Notes under the pieces: model-generated
What the model saw: the letters and a program-made list of their open reading frames with translations, nothing else
What the model was told of the DNA's origin: nothing
The model's database searches: none
Position numbers and translations under genes: made by a program
Part shown: positions 16,627 to 24,209 of the stretch, one piece after another
Position numbering within the stretch: the first letter of the stretch is position 1
Layout of the letters: the number at the start of each line of letters is the position of its first letter
Source of the DNA: Lachnospiraceae bacterium Zagget2
GTDB taxonomy: Bacteria; Bacillota; Clostridia; Lachnospirales; Lachnospiraceae
DNA length: 43,818 nucleotides
Reading direction: 5' to 3'
NCBI GenBank assembly: GCA_001941045.1
Contig: MSHD01000034.1
Span: forward strand, 1 to 43,818

Positions 16627-18848
16627 CACAAATCCTCCTCTCCGCCATCCGGCGCTTCCGGCTCCTGCTTATCACCAAACGGGAAATCCTCCGGATCGCC
16701 GCCGGACTTATTCCACCAGTAGGCATCCGCATAATTATGGGGGCTATCATCCGCGGTATGGATTTCTTTCTCCCTGATCCAGTCTTCCATCGCCTCGTAA
16801 GCCGCGCTGCCATACTTCTGAAGCTCCCTGCTTGGCCCGATATACTCCCCTTCCTCGTCAAACGCAAGGAACTGCCTTTCATTCACCGGATCATCCACAT
16901 AAGCGGCGTTCCCTTTCGCAATCTCGGCGCACACCTCATCGCGGACTTCTTCATCCGGCACGTAGATGGAGTTTTCCCTCTTGTAAACCTCCTCCTGTTC
17001 CCGGATCGCCTGCGGCGTCTTTCCGATATAACAGACATACTCCGTTCCTTCCGCCCCTTTGGATTGCACAAAGGTCTCCGAGCCGGGGGAACTCTCCGCT
17101 ATGCTGTGCGCCTTCTGGTAGTTGGGCTTCCCCGTCAGGGCATAGGCGTCCACGTTGGTGCGTTGCACTTTTCCGTCGAAATCGGTCTTTTCAAAGCTTG
17201 CGGTTCCATGCCCGGTCGCCGCGTTATAGGAAACGCCCACACAGTTACCCAGTCCCTGTATCTGGGCGTTCCGAAGCAGATTGTCTCCAAACAGGCTCCT
17301 CGCGGACTTCTCCGGATTGTCTCCGTAGGACGTCGCTTTTGGCTCACTTAGATTGTTAAACTGCGGCACCTTCTCTTTCCGGTTGATCATTTTCCCTGTC
17401 GTGTCAATACCGGACAGATACCTCTTTGCCTGATCCTGCGCCGAGTGGGAGGAGGCGACCTCCATCCGCTGCTCCGCATTCCGGATATCTGACGCGGTCG
17501 CAGCACTGGCTGCTACCTTTTTTCTCCCCGTTATGCCGCCTGCCACGGCCCCGATTCCGGCTCCCACCGGACCGGCAACTGCGCCTCCAATCCCGGCTCC
17601 CGCTGCTGCCCGCGCCGCCCTGGGATTCTCTCTTGCGATATCCGCGATTTTCTGGTTTGCCTTCTGGATTCCGCTGTTCACCTTCTCACTGCCGCTCCTC
17701 CAGCCATTGGCAAAACCGTTCCGTGTTACCACCCCCTTTATGCCTCCGATGATTCCTCCCGCGGCACGCGCGGCCCTGCCGGGAACTCCTTTTCCGGTAA
17801 AGCCCTTCGGAAGCCCATGGGAAGACATAAAGCCTTTAAGCCCTCCGACGCCGGAAAAACCGCCCGCTGCCGCACCGCCGGAACCTCCAAAGCCCGCAAT
17901 CCTGCCGGTGATCAGCTGCGTTGCCGAACGATAAGCGCTCATCATCTCGCCTAGATCGCCCGTAATCCTGCCGGATGACAGCGCCATCAGCCCCCAGTTA
18001 TTGAAGATTTGCTCCGCGTTCTGCGCCACCTTCAGAAAAGCGATCTGGAACATGCAGTAGATCAGCAGATTATCCGTGGTCCCCACCAGGGACATCGCCG
18101 TGCCGATCGTGAAACCGTACAGGAACACCTTTACGAACCACACGTTCATGATCAACAGCGCAAACTGAGAAATGATGCACCTTAACCAGCAGAAAAACAC
18201 CGGGCAGGCCGTGTTGGACGCCAGCGCACAGAAGGCCAGCGGACAAAGGTACAGCTCCACAACAAAATTAGCGAAACGCTCAAACAGCTGAAACCAGAGC
18301 TTGATAAAATTCCAGACCAGGATCAGCGCCAGCACAATCAGGATCACAAGGCCGACGACGCTCACGGAAATCCAGGCATTTTCCGCGATATTGAGGACGC
18401 GCGACACATCCAGCGAAAACAGGTTTTCAATCTGTTCCGAAAAAGAATTCTGGTCGATCTCTGCCCCCAAAATCACCTGATAAAATTTATTGCCATACAG
18501 AAGGACATAGTCGATCACGCTGGAGCTATAATAGGTCAAAAACAGCGCCATGAAGAACCGCACCAGTATCATCCCCGCCGACTCGGTCTGGCTGTCCGGC
18601 ATCCACATATAACGCAGGATATTCCAGAGCACAAGCAGGATCGCGATCCCAAAGCCAATGGAGATCAACGCCTCGTGGAACATATAGATTCCTCCGAAAT
18701 GAGACTCCACCTGTGCGGTCGTCGCAAAAGTAAAGGGCGAGAGAATCGCGGAGGTAATAACCGTGAGGACTGCCGAGATAAAGCTTCGGATAATCGACAC
18801 AATCCCTTCCGAGAGAATATTTACGATACCGATGAGTAATTCTTTCAT
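16626..18848 (-). CDS. VirB6/TrbL-like polytopic membrane protein
   Basis: The 740-residue product has an N-terminal third with about seven hydrophobic segments, which fits the TrbL/VirB6 inner channel component. Residues about 325-470 are a Gly/Ala-rich linker with several GxxxG repeats, and the last 250 residues are soluble and hydrophilic with an acidic C-terminus. TrbL-like proteins of Gram-positive elements often have such a tail; its role is unknown. The ATG follows AAGGAG. It sits after the pilin candidate gene and before a small membrane protein. Confidence 0.82.
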   Translation of the reverse strand: MKELLIGIVNILSEGIVSIIRSFISAVLTVITSAILSPFTFATTAQVESHFGGIYMFHEALISIGFGIAILLVLWNILRYMWMPDSQTESAGMILVRFFMALFLTYYSSSVIDYVLLYGNKFYQVILGAEIDQNSFSEQIENLFSLDVSRVLNIAENAWISVSVVGLVILIVLALILVWNFIKLWFQLFERFANFVVELYLCPLAFCALASNTACPVFFCWLRCIISQFALLIMNVWFVKVFLYGFTIGTAMSLVGTTDNLLIYCMFQIAFLKVAQNAEQIFNNWGLMALSSGRITGDLGEMMSAYRSATQLITGRIAGFGGSGGAAAGGFSGVGGLKGFMSSHGLPKGFTGKGVPGRAARAAGGIIGGIKGVVTRNGFANGWRSGSEKVNSGIQKANQKIADIARENPRAARAAAGAGIGGAVAGPVGAGIGAVAGGITGRKKVAASAATASDIRNAEQRMEVASSHSAQDQAKRYLSGIDTTGKMINRKEKVPQFNNLSEPKATSYGDNPEKSARSLFGDNLLRNAQIQGLGNCVGVSYNAATGHGTASFEKTDFDGKVQRTNVDAYALTGKPNYQKAHSIAESSPGSETFVQSKGAEGTEYVCYIGKTPQAIREQEEVYKRENSIYVPDEEVRDEVCAEIAKGNAAYVDDPVNERQFLAFDEEGEYIGPSRELQKYGSAAYEAMEDWIREKEIHTADDSPHNYADAYWWNKSGGDPEDFPFGDKQEPEAPDGGEEDL

Positions 18849-18872
18849 AGAGCTCCTTCCAGCCTGTCTGTT

Positions 18873-19268
18873 TTAAAAGAAACCGGCGATGGTGTTCACC
18901 ACATAATTGTTCGTCACAATGTAAATCATGAACAGCCCGACCACCGCGCGGATAAACCAGCTCTTCGCGCTCTGGCAGGTCCGCTCGTTCGATGAACAGA
19001 TATAAAGGATTGCGGAGATCACGCCTACCACGATCGACACCGTGACCCCCAGCGTCTGGATCTTACTGACCACGGACGTAAGCATCGTGTTCATTTTGTC
19101 AAAAATATCCGTCGCCGACGAAGAGGACGTCGTCGTTGTCGTCGAAGTTCCCGATGTCAGCGCATAGGCGGTGCTGATACTCAAAAGCAACGCCTGCACC
19201 TGTGTGAGCATAATCTTCCATGCCATTCCTGACTTTTCCCTCAAGTTCCCGGTTTTTACTGCTTCCAT
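18873..19268 (-). CDS. VirB2-like pilin candidate
   Basis: The 131-residue product has a long basic N-region, a hydrophobic core and a likely cleavage site after STAYA (near residue 36), then a Thr/Ser-rich segment and two hydrophobic helices (about residues 73-93 and 103-130) separated by a short polar loop. This size and topology fit VirB2/TrbC-type pilins. The ATG at 19268 has AAGGAGG nine bases upstream. A type I signal peptidase gene lies 15 bp upstream in the same operon, which fits a processed pilin. Sequence motifs alone do not prove the family. Confidence 0.65.
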   Translation of the reverse strand: MEAVKTGNLREKSGMAWKIMLTQVQALLLSISTAYALTSGTSTTTTTSSSSATDIFDKMNTMLTSVVSKIQTLGVTVSIVVGVISAILYICSSNERTCQSAKSWFIRAVVGLFMIYIVTNNYVVNTIAGFF

Positions 19269-19282
19269 CTTAAAAATCCTCC

Positions 19283-19774
19283 TTAAATCCATTTCCAACA
19301 GAAACCATCCTGATACCACACAACAAATACCCTCCCGGTCAATTCCGCCCTGCTCACCGTCGGTGTCTCCCATTCCCGCGAATCCCAGGACTCATCCCGA
19401 TTATCACCCATCAGAAAGTAATTCCCATCCGGAACCTTATAGGGTCCATAATCCGAGAGATCCGCCTCGGCATAAGGCTCGGCAAGCACCTCCCCGTCTA
19501 TCAACGTGACGCCTCCGCGAACCTCAACCGTCTCTCCCGGCAGGCCGATAATCCGCTTACAGTACCACGTCCCATCTCTTCGGAATACTACAATACTGCC
19601 CCGGCTTAGAGGCTCCATGAAAATTCCTCTGGATACCATCACCATGCTTCCCGCCGCGATGGTCGGTTCCATGGATGCCGTCGGAATATAGACGCCGGGA
19701 AGCATGCAGAACCTGGTGAGCAAAAATACGAGCGCCAGCTCCGCAATACAAAGCCATGTGACGCGACTACGCAT
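19283..19774 (-). CDS. lepB: Type I signal peptidase (S26) of the element
   Basis: The 163-residue product has one N-terminal membrane helix, the catalytic Ser34 in ASMEPT, the catalytic Lys73 in CKRIIGLPGE, and the GDNRDESWDSR box. It would cleave signal peptides on the outer face of the membrane. It lies just upstream of a candidate pilin gene and is part of the transfer operon, so a dedicated pilin-processing role like that of the S26 enzyme TraF of RP4 is a reasonable inference. The ATG at 19774 is used; an in-frame TTG two codons upstream is less likely. It overlaps the preceding gene by eight bases. Confidence 0.9.
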   Translation of the reverse strand: MRSRVTWLCIAELALVFLLTRFCMLPGVYIPTASMEPTIAAGSMVMVSRGIFMEPLSRGSIVVFRRDGTWYCKRIIGLPGETVEVRGGVTLIDGEVLAEPYAEADLSDYGPYKVPDGNYFLMGDNRDESWDSREWETPTVSRAELTGRVFVVWYQDGFCWKWI

Positions 19775-20420
19775 CCGCAAACAGTTCCTTCGCGTAGATC
19801 CATTCCGCAGCTTTCAGCGGAAGGTACTGATTTTCCTTCAGCCTCGCCTTCAAAAGGACGTCCTGTTTCGGCGTAACGATACCGACAACCGAGCCAAGAT
19901 GCTGCAGGGCGAACATCAGAAAGTCCGTTAAATTCTCCGCGATCAGCTCCTCCGCCTCATTTTTCGCGATAAACGGGGAGTAGGTAATATTTTTTACCAG
20001 AACCGCACAGCCAGGCGTCCTCTTCTGTCCGTAGACCGCCAGCACAAACGCTTTCACCTCCTCGTCCTCCAGCCCTTCAAAGGCTTCCTCATCCAGCGCG
20101 CTCAGCATGTAGCTATGGCAGAAAAGACGAAGCAGCGGAAAGACCGCGTAATCCCCGCCCGGATTGATGCCTGCCTGCAGATCCTCATGCTCCCTGGCAA
20201 GAAGCATATACTGGTTCCAGTCCTCGATGTCGGACTTGGTAAAACCCATATCGCGAAACTCCTTTAACGGGACGCTCGCAGATACCGTCAGTGCCGCAAA
20301 CATGGCGTTCCCGTAGTTCAGCTCCTTTCCCTGTAAATAGGCAAAACTCGTGCTCTCACAGGCGAAGCTTAAGCACCTGGTTTCCCCATTTTTACAGGAA
20401 ACTCTTATGAAATTTTTCAT
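19767..20420 (-). CDS. Hypothetical protein of the conjugative element
   Basis: A 217-residue soluble protein with a good ribosome binding site (AGGAGG six bases before the ATG). No signal or membrane segment is visible. The sequence is rich in acidic helices (LDEEAFEGLEDEEVKAFVLAVYG). I do not recognise the family. Its end overlaps the signal peptidase gene, which places it in the transfer operon. Confidence 0.65.
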   Translation of the reverse strand: MKNFIRVSCKNGETRCLSFACESTSFAYLQGKELNYGNAMFAALTVSASVPLKEFRDMGFTKSDIEDWNQYMLLAREHEDLQAGINPGGDYAVFPLLRLFCHSYMLSALDEEAFEGLEDEEVKAFVLAVYGQKRTPGCAVLVKNITYSPFIAKNEAEELIAENLTDFLMFALQHLGSVVGIVTPKQDVLLKARLKENQYLPLKAAEWIYAKELFADA

Positions 20421-20462
20421 CGCCCACCTCCTGAACGCATTATTGCACAGGCAGGCGGCTTT

Positions 20463-20570
20463 TCAAGCAACGGAAATGAAGGGCGGAATGCCCATGGGAT
20501 TTAGAAAAGAGTACAGCTTCATCAGGTTTCCGGAAAGTATCAGCTCTGTCACGCAAGGCTCATCAGGCAT
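20463..20570 (-). CDS. Possible small ORF of 35 codons
   Basis: In the 152-bp gap between two genes there is a 35-codon frame with an ATG three bases after the previous stop codon, with GGTGGAG 12-14 bases upstream. The composition is plausible for a peptide (ELILSGNLMKLYSFLNP). No homology can be judged. It may equally be non-coding leader of the next gene. Confidence 0.3.
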   Translation of the reverse strand: MPDEPCVTELILSGNLMKLYSFLNPMGIPPFISVA

Positions 20571-20572
20571 CT

Positions 20573-20788
20573 TCAGTTGGAATCTCCACCCGAGGCGTAA
20601 CCTCTCTGCCGCTCCTGCGCGGCATCGGCGGTGTATTTCCTGCCTTCCGGCACCCGCCTTAACTCTGTGCGAAGCTGTGCCTCGTCAATATACAGGATTC
20701 TGGCTATGTAAGGAACCGGCGTCTGCAATTTCATCATCACTTCAATCATCTGCCGCTCCGCGTAACCGATCTGGTCCCTGTTTTTCAT
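20573..20788 (-). CDS. Small hypothetical protein with helix-turn-helix look
   Basis: A 71-residue protein. The core QMIEVMMKLQTPVPYIARILYIDEAQLRTELR resembles a helix-turn-helix of a small DNA-binding protein, and the tail is basic and Gly/Ser-rich. Its ATG overlaps the stop of the upstream gene. A regulatory role is only suggested. Confidence 0.55.
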   Translation of the reverse strand: MKNRDQIGYAERQMIEVMMKLQTPVPYIARILYIDEAQLRTELRRVPEGRKYTADAAQERQRGYASGGDSN

Positions 20789-21039
20789 CGTCCGTCATCC
20801 TCCCACAAATGTGCCGCAGTCTCCCTGTCTGGTTTTTCGTCATCAGCATCCTGCTCATCCCCGTCGGGGATATCCGGATCGCCTTCACCTTCCGCGTTTT
20901 CATCATCCTTCTCATGTTTCCTATTCAGCTTTCCTTCCCGCCGCAGCTGCTCCATGCGGGCATCCGCATTCTTTCCGGTGATCAGGAGGCTATAAAGGCC
21001 TGCCACAAGAAACAATAGAATCATCACTTTTATCAACAT
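20785..21039 (-). CDS. Small single-pass membrane protein
   Basis: An 84-residue protein with a hydrophobic segment at residues 3-20 followed by a strongly charged tail rich in Asp, Glu and Lys. No lipobox. GGATGGAGAG lies before the ATG. It is the first gene after the repA 3' region and is translationally coupled to the next. Function unknown. Confidence 0.6.
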   Translation of the reverse strand: MLIKVMILLFLVAGLYSLLITGKNADARMEQLRREGKLNRKHEKDDENAEGEGDPDIPDGDEQDADDEKPDRETAAHLWEDDGR

Positions 21040-21129
21040 TTCTCTCCATCCTCTCTACTTTTTGCGCAAAAAAGCAGCCAAAGATTGTTTTCTCTGCCTG
21101 CGTCTACTCTTTACCTTATTCAGTTCTGT

Positions 21130-21287
21130 AACTTTATGTCACGGTGTCACAAAGTTCGCCTCATCCCACCGCAGCACGCTGCTACCCGGCTCCTTCAACT
21201 TTATGACACGGTGTCACAAAGTTTTCTGTTTCTGCATCTGCAACGCCAGACATGCCTTCCAGCTTTGTGTCACGGTATCGCAAAGTT
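21130..21287. repeat. Three 27-bp palindromes at the 3' end of repA
   Basis: Near-identical 27-bp imperfect palindromes lie at 21130-21156, 21197-21223 and 21261-21287. Each has AACTTT-like and AAAGTT arms around a TGTCACGGTGTCAC-like centre. The starts are 67 and 64 bp apart, about six helical turns, so they should face the same side of the helix. The first is outside repA, the others inside its last 106 bases but read in different frames, so the conservation acts on DNA. A centromere for ParB or a second set of initiator sites is likely. Confidence 0.8.
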
Positions 21288-22330
21288 CGCCTCTGTGCAT
21301 CTGAGCCACGAGCCGCCCCATACATGTCATAGTTGACCCGTGCCTGATAATAGTTACCGATCGTCAGCACCGCATTGTAAAGCACCGTTAGAAGATACGC
21401 CTTGATATTGCCCACTCTTCCCGTGTTCTCCGCCAGGCAGGTGAGCACATAGCGGATGTGTTCACAGGTAAGCTTCAGGAAATGGTCCTTTACAACCGCT
21501 GCCGGCTTTTCTGTCTGCGCAATCCGCACAGGGGCATCATCCGGCATCATCAGTACGTCCACGATCAGTTCCACCAGCTCATCCACCGCCTCCTTTTCAC
21601 ATCCCGGATCTCCCAGAAGACACTCGTAGTCTATATTCTTGCGTACCAATGCCCGATACTGGTTCATCCTCTCCATCATATCCTGAACTTCGCCGGCCAT
21701 GCTGCTACAGGTATCCGACAGATTTGATAGGATAAGGGAATCTGTCTCGTTTAATTCAGTCTCATTTATATCAGTCTTATTACCGTTTGATTTTGGAACT
21801 TCCGGAAGTTCGGAATTCATACTTCCTGAATTTCGTTTTTCGCACTTCCTGAAGTATGATTTTCGAACTTCAGAAGATTCACTTTTCATACTTCCTGAAG
21901 TGTGATTTTCATACTTCTTTGAATTTTCGGCGTTTTCCGGCGCTTTCTCCTCTTCTGAGGTCTGCTTTACCATAAAGTTTTTGACGTAGATCACATTCGG
22001 GTGACCCAGCCCCACCCTGCGTTTTTCGATGAGACCGATCCCCTTTTGCACATCCAGTTCGGCAAGAGTCCGAACCGCTTTCTGCCTCCCGCAGTTCAAA
22101 AGCTCCATCACGTCCTCGACCGTGAAAATAATATAAACCCGATCCTCCTCGTCAAACCAGCGGTTCTTCACGCTCAGGCTCATACGGTCCAGCATCAGAC
22201 CGTATAAGACCTTCGCTTCGCAGGAAATCCCCTTAAAATAGTCTGAAGTAAATAATAGCTTCGGAATCCGGTAAAAGCTGTACTGCTCCGCCTCCATTCC
22301 CCGGAAATAGTCAAATTGAATCTCCTGCAT
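21182..22330 (-). CDS. repA: RepA_N family replication initiator
   Basis: The 382-residue product has the RepA_N domain (PF06970) at about residues 15-110: YSFYRIPKLLFTSDYFKGIS, AKVLYGLMLDRMSLSVKNRW, VYIIFTVEDVMELLNCGRQKA. These proteins start replication of Firmicute plasmids and are also common on ICEs. As in plasmid members, the centre of the gene carries iterons (residues about 134-179) that encode a poorly conserved Ser/Lys/Glu-rich linker. The C-terminal domain is helical and would bind host factors. The gene follows parB by a few bases. The ATG is preceded by GGGGTGG. Confidence 0.92.
   Translation of the reverse strand: MQEIQFDYFRGMEAEQYSFYRIPKLLFTSDYFKGISCEAKVLYGLMLDRMSLSVKNRWFDEEDRVYIIFTVEDVMELLNCGRQKAVRTLAELDVQKGIGLIEKRRVGLGHPNVIYVKNFMVKQTSEEEKAPENAENSKKYENHTSGSMKSESSEVRKSYFRKCEKRNSGSMNSELPEVPKSNGNKTDINETELNETDSLILSNLSDTCSSMAGEVQDMMERMNQYRALVRKNIDYECLLGDPGCEKEAVDELVELIVDVLMMPDDAPVRIAQTEKPAAVVKDHFLKLTCEHIRYVLTCLAENTGRVGNIKAYLLTVLYNAVLTIGNYYQARVNYDMYGAARGSDAQRRTLRYRDTKLEGMSGVADAETENFVTPCHKVEGAG
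21793..21930. repeat. Six 23-bp iterons inside repA (candidate oriV)
   Basis: Six units with the core ACTTCCTGAAGT or close variants start at 21798, 21821, 21844, 21867, 21890 and 21913, exactly 23 bp apart. Because 23 is not a multiple of three, each copy is read in a different frame, so selection acts on DNA. In RepA_N plasmids the initiator binds iterons inside its own gene, so this is the probable vegetative origin. Confidence 0.88.
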
Positions 22331-22336
22331 CTTTTG

Positions 22337-23215
22337 TCACCACCCCTGTTCTCTTTTCCATTGCTCCAGCAAGTCATAGATTATGTTTTCTATTTGTTCC
22401 TTCGTATAGGCCGACGGAAAGAACTGCGAAATCTTTTTTGCTGTAAGCGTCACACTGCCGGACGCGCTCTTCTTTTTTTCAAGAATCCCGGCAATCTGTT
22501 CCGCTGACAGCGCATCTGTCTGGCTGAGATTCTTTAACTCCTCAGCCTGATCTTTTGAGGGTAGGACGCTTCCACGCTGGATTGCTTCCACAACCGTCCG
22601 CTGTTCTTCCTGTCCAAGATAAGACAGGCGTTCGCCTGCAAGCATCGTGACCCGCCCCTGATCTACATAATCCAGAAGCTCCGGCACCAGTTCCGTAAGA
22701 CGTATGTACCGATGAACAGTTCTGCCGCTGTCCCCTGCTGCCTCCCCTACCATGTCCGCCGTGTTCTTTTCGCCACGGCTGCCCTGGTGCTTCAGCGCCT
22801 CATACTTCATCCGGTATGCCCTGGCTTTTTCACTTGGAAGGATATCCTCCCTCTGGATATTCGCGTCCACCATGATCACCGTGGCAGCGTCATCGTCGAG
22901 ATCACGGACAATGGCCGGCATTTCTTCCAGGCCAGCCAGCTCGCACGCCCTCCATCTTCGATGCCCGGAAATCACTTCGTATCCGCCGTCCGGATGCTTC
23001 CGCACAATTCCCGGAACCAGCACCCCGTATTTCTTCACACTCTCGACCGTCTCCAGCATCTTCTCGTCATCAAGCACGCGAAACGGATGATTTTTAAACG
23101 GGCGCAGCTCGCTAAGCGGAATGGATATCATTGCTTCCCCGGTCGGTATTTCCGGTTTTCCAAAAAGATCATCATAGGAAGTCAGCTTTACCTTCTGCGC
23201 ACTGCTACTCCTCAT
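22337..23215 (-). CDS. parB: ParB/Spo0J-family partition protein
   Basis: The 292-residue product has the ParB N-terminal domain with LRPFKNHPFR, the GHRRWRA CTP-binding box and NIQREDILPSEKARAY, then a helix-turn-helix region (TVHRYIRLTEL). It would load at centromere sites and stimulate ParA for stable inheritance of the element when it is circular and replicating. It overlaps the end of parA by 11 bases and precedes repA by a few bases, a par-rep unit. Confidence 0.93.
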   Translation of the reverse strand: MRSSSAQKVKLTSYDDLFGKPEIPTGEAMISIPLSELRPFKNHPFRVLDDEKMLETVESVKKYGVLVPGIVRKHPDGGYEVISGHRRWRACELAGLEEMPAIVRDLDDDAATVIMVDANIQREDILPSEKARAYRMKYEALKHQGSRGEKNTADMVGEAAGDSGRTVHRYIRLTELVPELLDYVDQGRVTMLAGERLSYLGQEEQRTVVEAIQRGSVLPSKDQAEELKNLSQTDALSAEQIAGILEKKKSASGSVTLTAKKISQFFPSAYTKEQIENIIYDLLEQWKREQGW

Positions 23216-23990
23216 AGTCCAGCACCTCCCTTGTCAGGCAGCGATATCCCTCCGCCACGATTCCGTTCGGATCATGCAGATAGATGCTTTTCCCTTCCGC
23301 CGTTGTCTCCGCCGCGCGTACTGACAGAGGAATGCAATTCTTAAAAATATGTATGTGATCCCCATAAGCCTCTCTTAACTGATCTGAGATATCCCTGGCG
23401 AAATTGGTTCTCCTGTCCACCTTCGTGAGCAGGATTCCCATAATGAAAAGTTCCGGATTCAGTTTCCGATGTACTTTCCCGATCGTTTTGATCAGCTGCT
23501 GCAGACCCTTGACCGGCAAATAGGCCGCCTCAACCGGAATCAGCACACAGTCCGCCGCCACAAGCGCATTGATCGTAATCATACCCAGCGAGGGCATACA
23601 GTCGATCAAAATGTAATCGTACTGATCACGGACGCTTCGGACATACTGTCTTAAGATCGTCTCCCTGCTCATCACATTCACAAGGGAGGTCTCCAGCCCG
23701 GCCAGTTCAATATTGGCCGGAATGAAATCGACGCCCTCCTCATGGTGAAGGATACCTTCCCGCGGCCCGATATCCTCGTCATTGATGATTTTATCCATGA
23801 TATTTACCAGCGTCACCTCCAGCTCATCCGGCTCCGGAATGCCGAGGCTCGCCGCCATACTTCCCTGTGCATCCGCTTCGATCAACAGCACCCGCTTCCC
23901 GGCTCCCGCCAGGCCGATGCCCAGATTGACACAGGATGTCGTCTTGCCGACTCCGCCTTTCTGATTTGCGACGGAAATTACTCTACACAT
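23205..23990 (-). CDS. parA: ParA/Soj partition ATPase
   Basis: The 261-residue product is a deviant Walker A ATPase with KGGVGKTT at residues 11-18, the DADAQ-equivalent IEADAQG and the switch region DCMPSLGMI. It forms a nucleoid-bound gradient that positions ParB-DNA complexes. The ATG at 23990 gives the standard MCRVISVANQKGG start; the open frame continues 16 codons upstream but without support. It is the first gene of the long element operon and has its own promoter. Confidence 0.94.
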   Translation of the reverse strand: MCRVISVANQKGGVGKTTSCVNLGIGLAGAGKRVLLIEADAQGSMAASLGIPEPDELEVTLVNIMDKIINDEDIGPREGILHHEEGVDFIPANIELAGLETSLVNVMSRETILRQYVRSVRDQYDYILIDCMPSLGMITINALVAADCVLIPVEAAYLPVKGLQQLIKTIGKVHRKLNPELFIMGILLTKVDRRTNFARDISDQLREAYGDHIHIFKNCIPLSVRAAETTAEGKSIYLHDPNGIVAEGYRCLTREVLDYEE

Positions 23991-24032
23991 AATCCCACCT
24001 TCCTCTTCAAACAATTTTTGACCATAACAAAA

Positions 24033-24067
24033 GGACACTGTCCAAATTACTTATCTGGAAAGTGTCC
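24033..24067. promoter_or_regulatory. Paired 11-bp operators in the parA leader
   Basis: GGACACTGTCC (24033-24043, a palindrome around a central C) and GGAAAGTGTCC (24057-24067) lie 24 bp apart, just downstream of the predicted parA start point. The outer parts also pair as AGGACACT and AGTGTCCT. Autoregulation by the partition proteins or control by an element repressor is plausible. Confidence 0.6.
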
Positions 24068-24076
24068 TCGAAGTGC

Positions 24077-24104
24077 AAAATATGAAATAACGAATGTCGT
24101 CCAA
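24077..24104 (-). promoter_or_regulatory. parA promoter
   Basis: On the minus strand TTGGAC (24099-24104) is followed, after 16 bp, by TATTTT (24077-24082). It is the only good promoter in the 219 bp between parA and lysS and should drive the par-rep genes and probably the transfer genes behind them. Confidence 0.55.
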
Positions 24105-24141
24105 AACGTATTATGGCTTATTATCACGTATTGTACGCCAC

Positions 24142-24163
24142 AAATTTGTAGTAAATTTGTAGT
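24142..24163. repeat. Tandem 11-bp repeat near the element's right end
   Basis: AAATTTGTAGT occurs twice in direct tandem in the non-coding DNA between parA and lysS. Short tandem repeats of this size near an element end resemble arm-type sites of tyrosine integrases. The crossover site itself cannot be placed without the left end. Confidence 0.45.
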
Positions 24164-24209
24164 AGATTACCACTCCTGATCGCAAAAAACGTTGATTTTA
24201 CAGGCTTTT

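Larger units (their letters stand above)
2681..24190. mobile_element. Conjugative element (ICE or integrated plasmid), partial
   Basis: A co-oriented block encodes ParA, ParB, a RepA_N initiator and type IV secretion parts (VirB4 and VirD4 ATPases, VirB6/TrbL-like, PrgI-like, VirB2-like pilin candidate, NlpC/P60 hydrolase), which together define a Gram-positive conjugative module. The right end lies between the parA leader and the 3' end of lysS at 24210. The left end is not resolved: I see no integrase, excisionase or relaxase, so the element probably extends beyond the left edge. The interval given starts at the last gene of the SOS-controlled operon; genes further left may be cargo or chromosome. 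Confidence 0.85.

Noticed and set aside
21130-21287. CRISPR array
   Set aside because: Only three repeats, each a palindrome of 27 bp, partly inside a coding gene, and no cas gene in the window.
24164-24209. tRNA gene as the element's attachment site
   Set aside because: No cloverleaf or conserved T-loop sequence is visible between the element and lysS.
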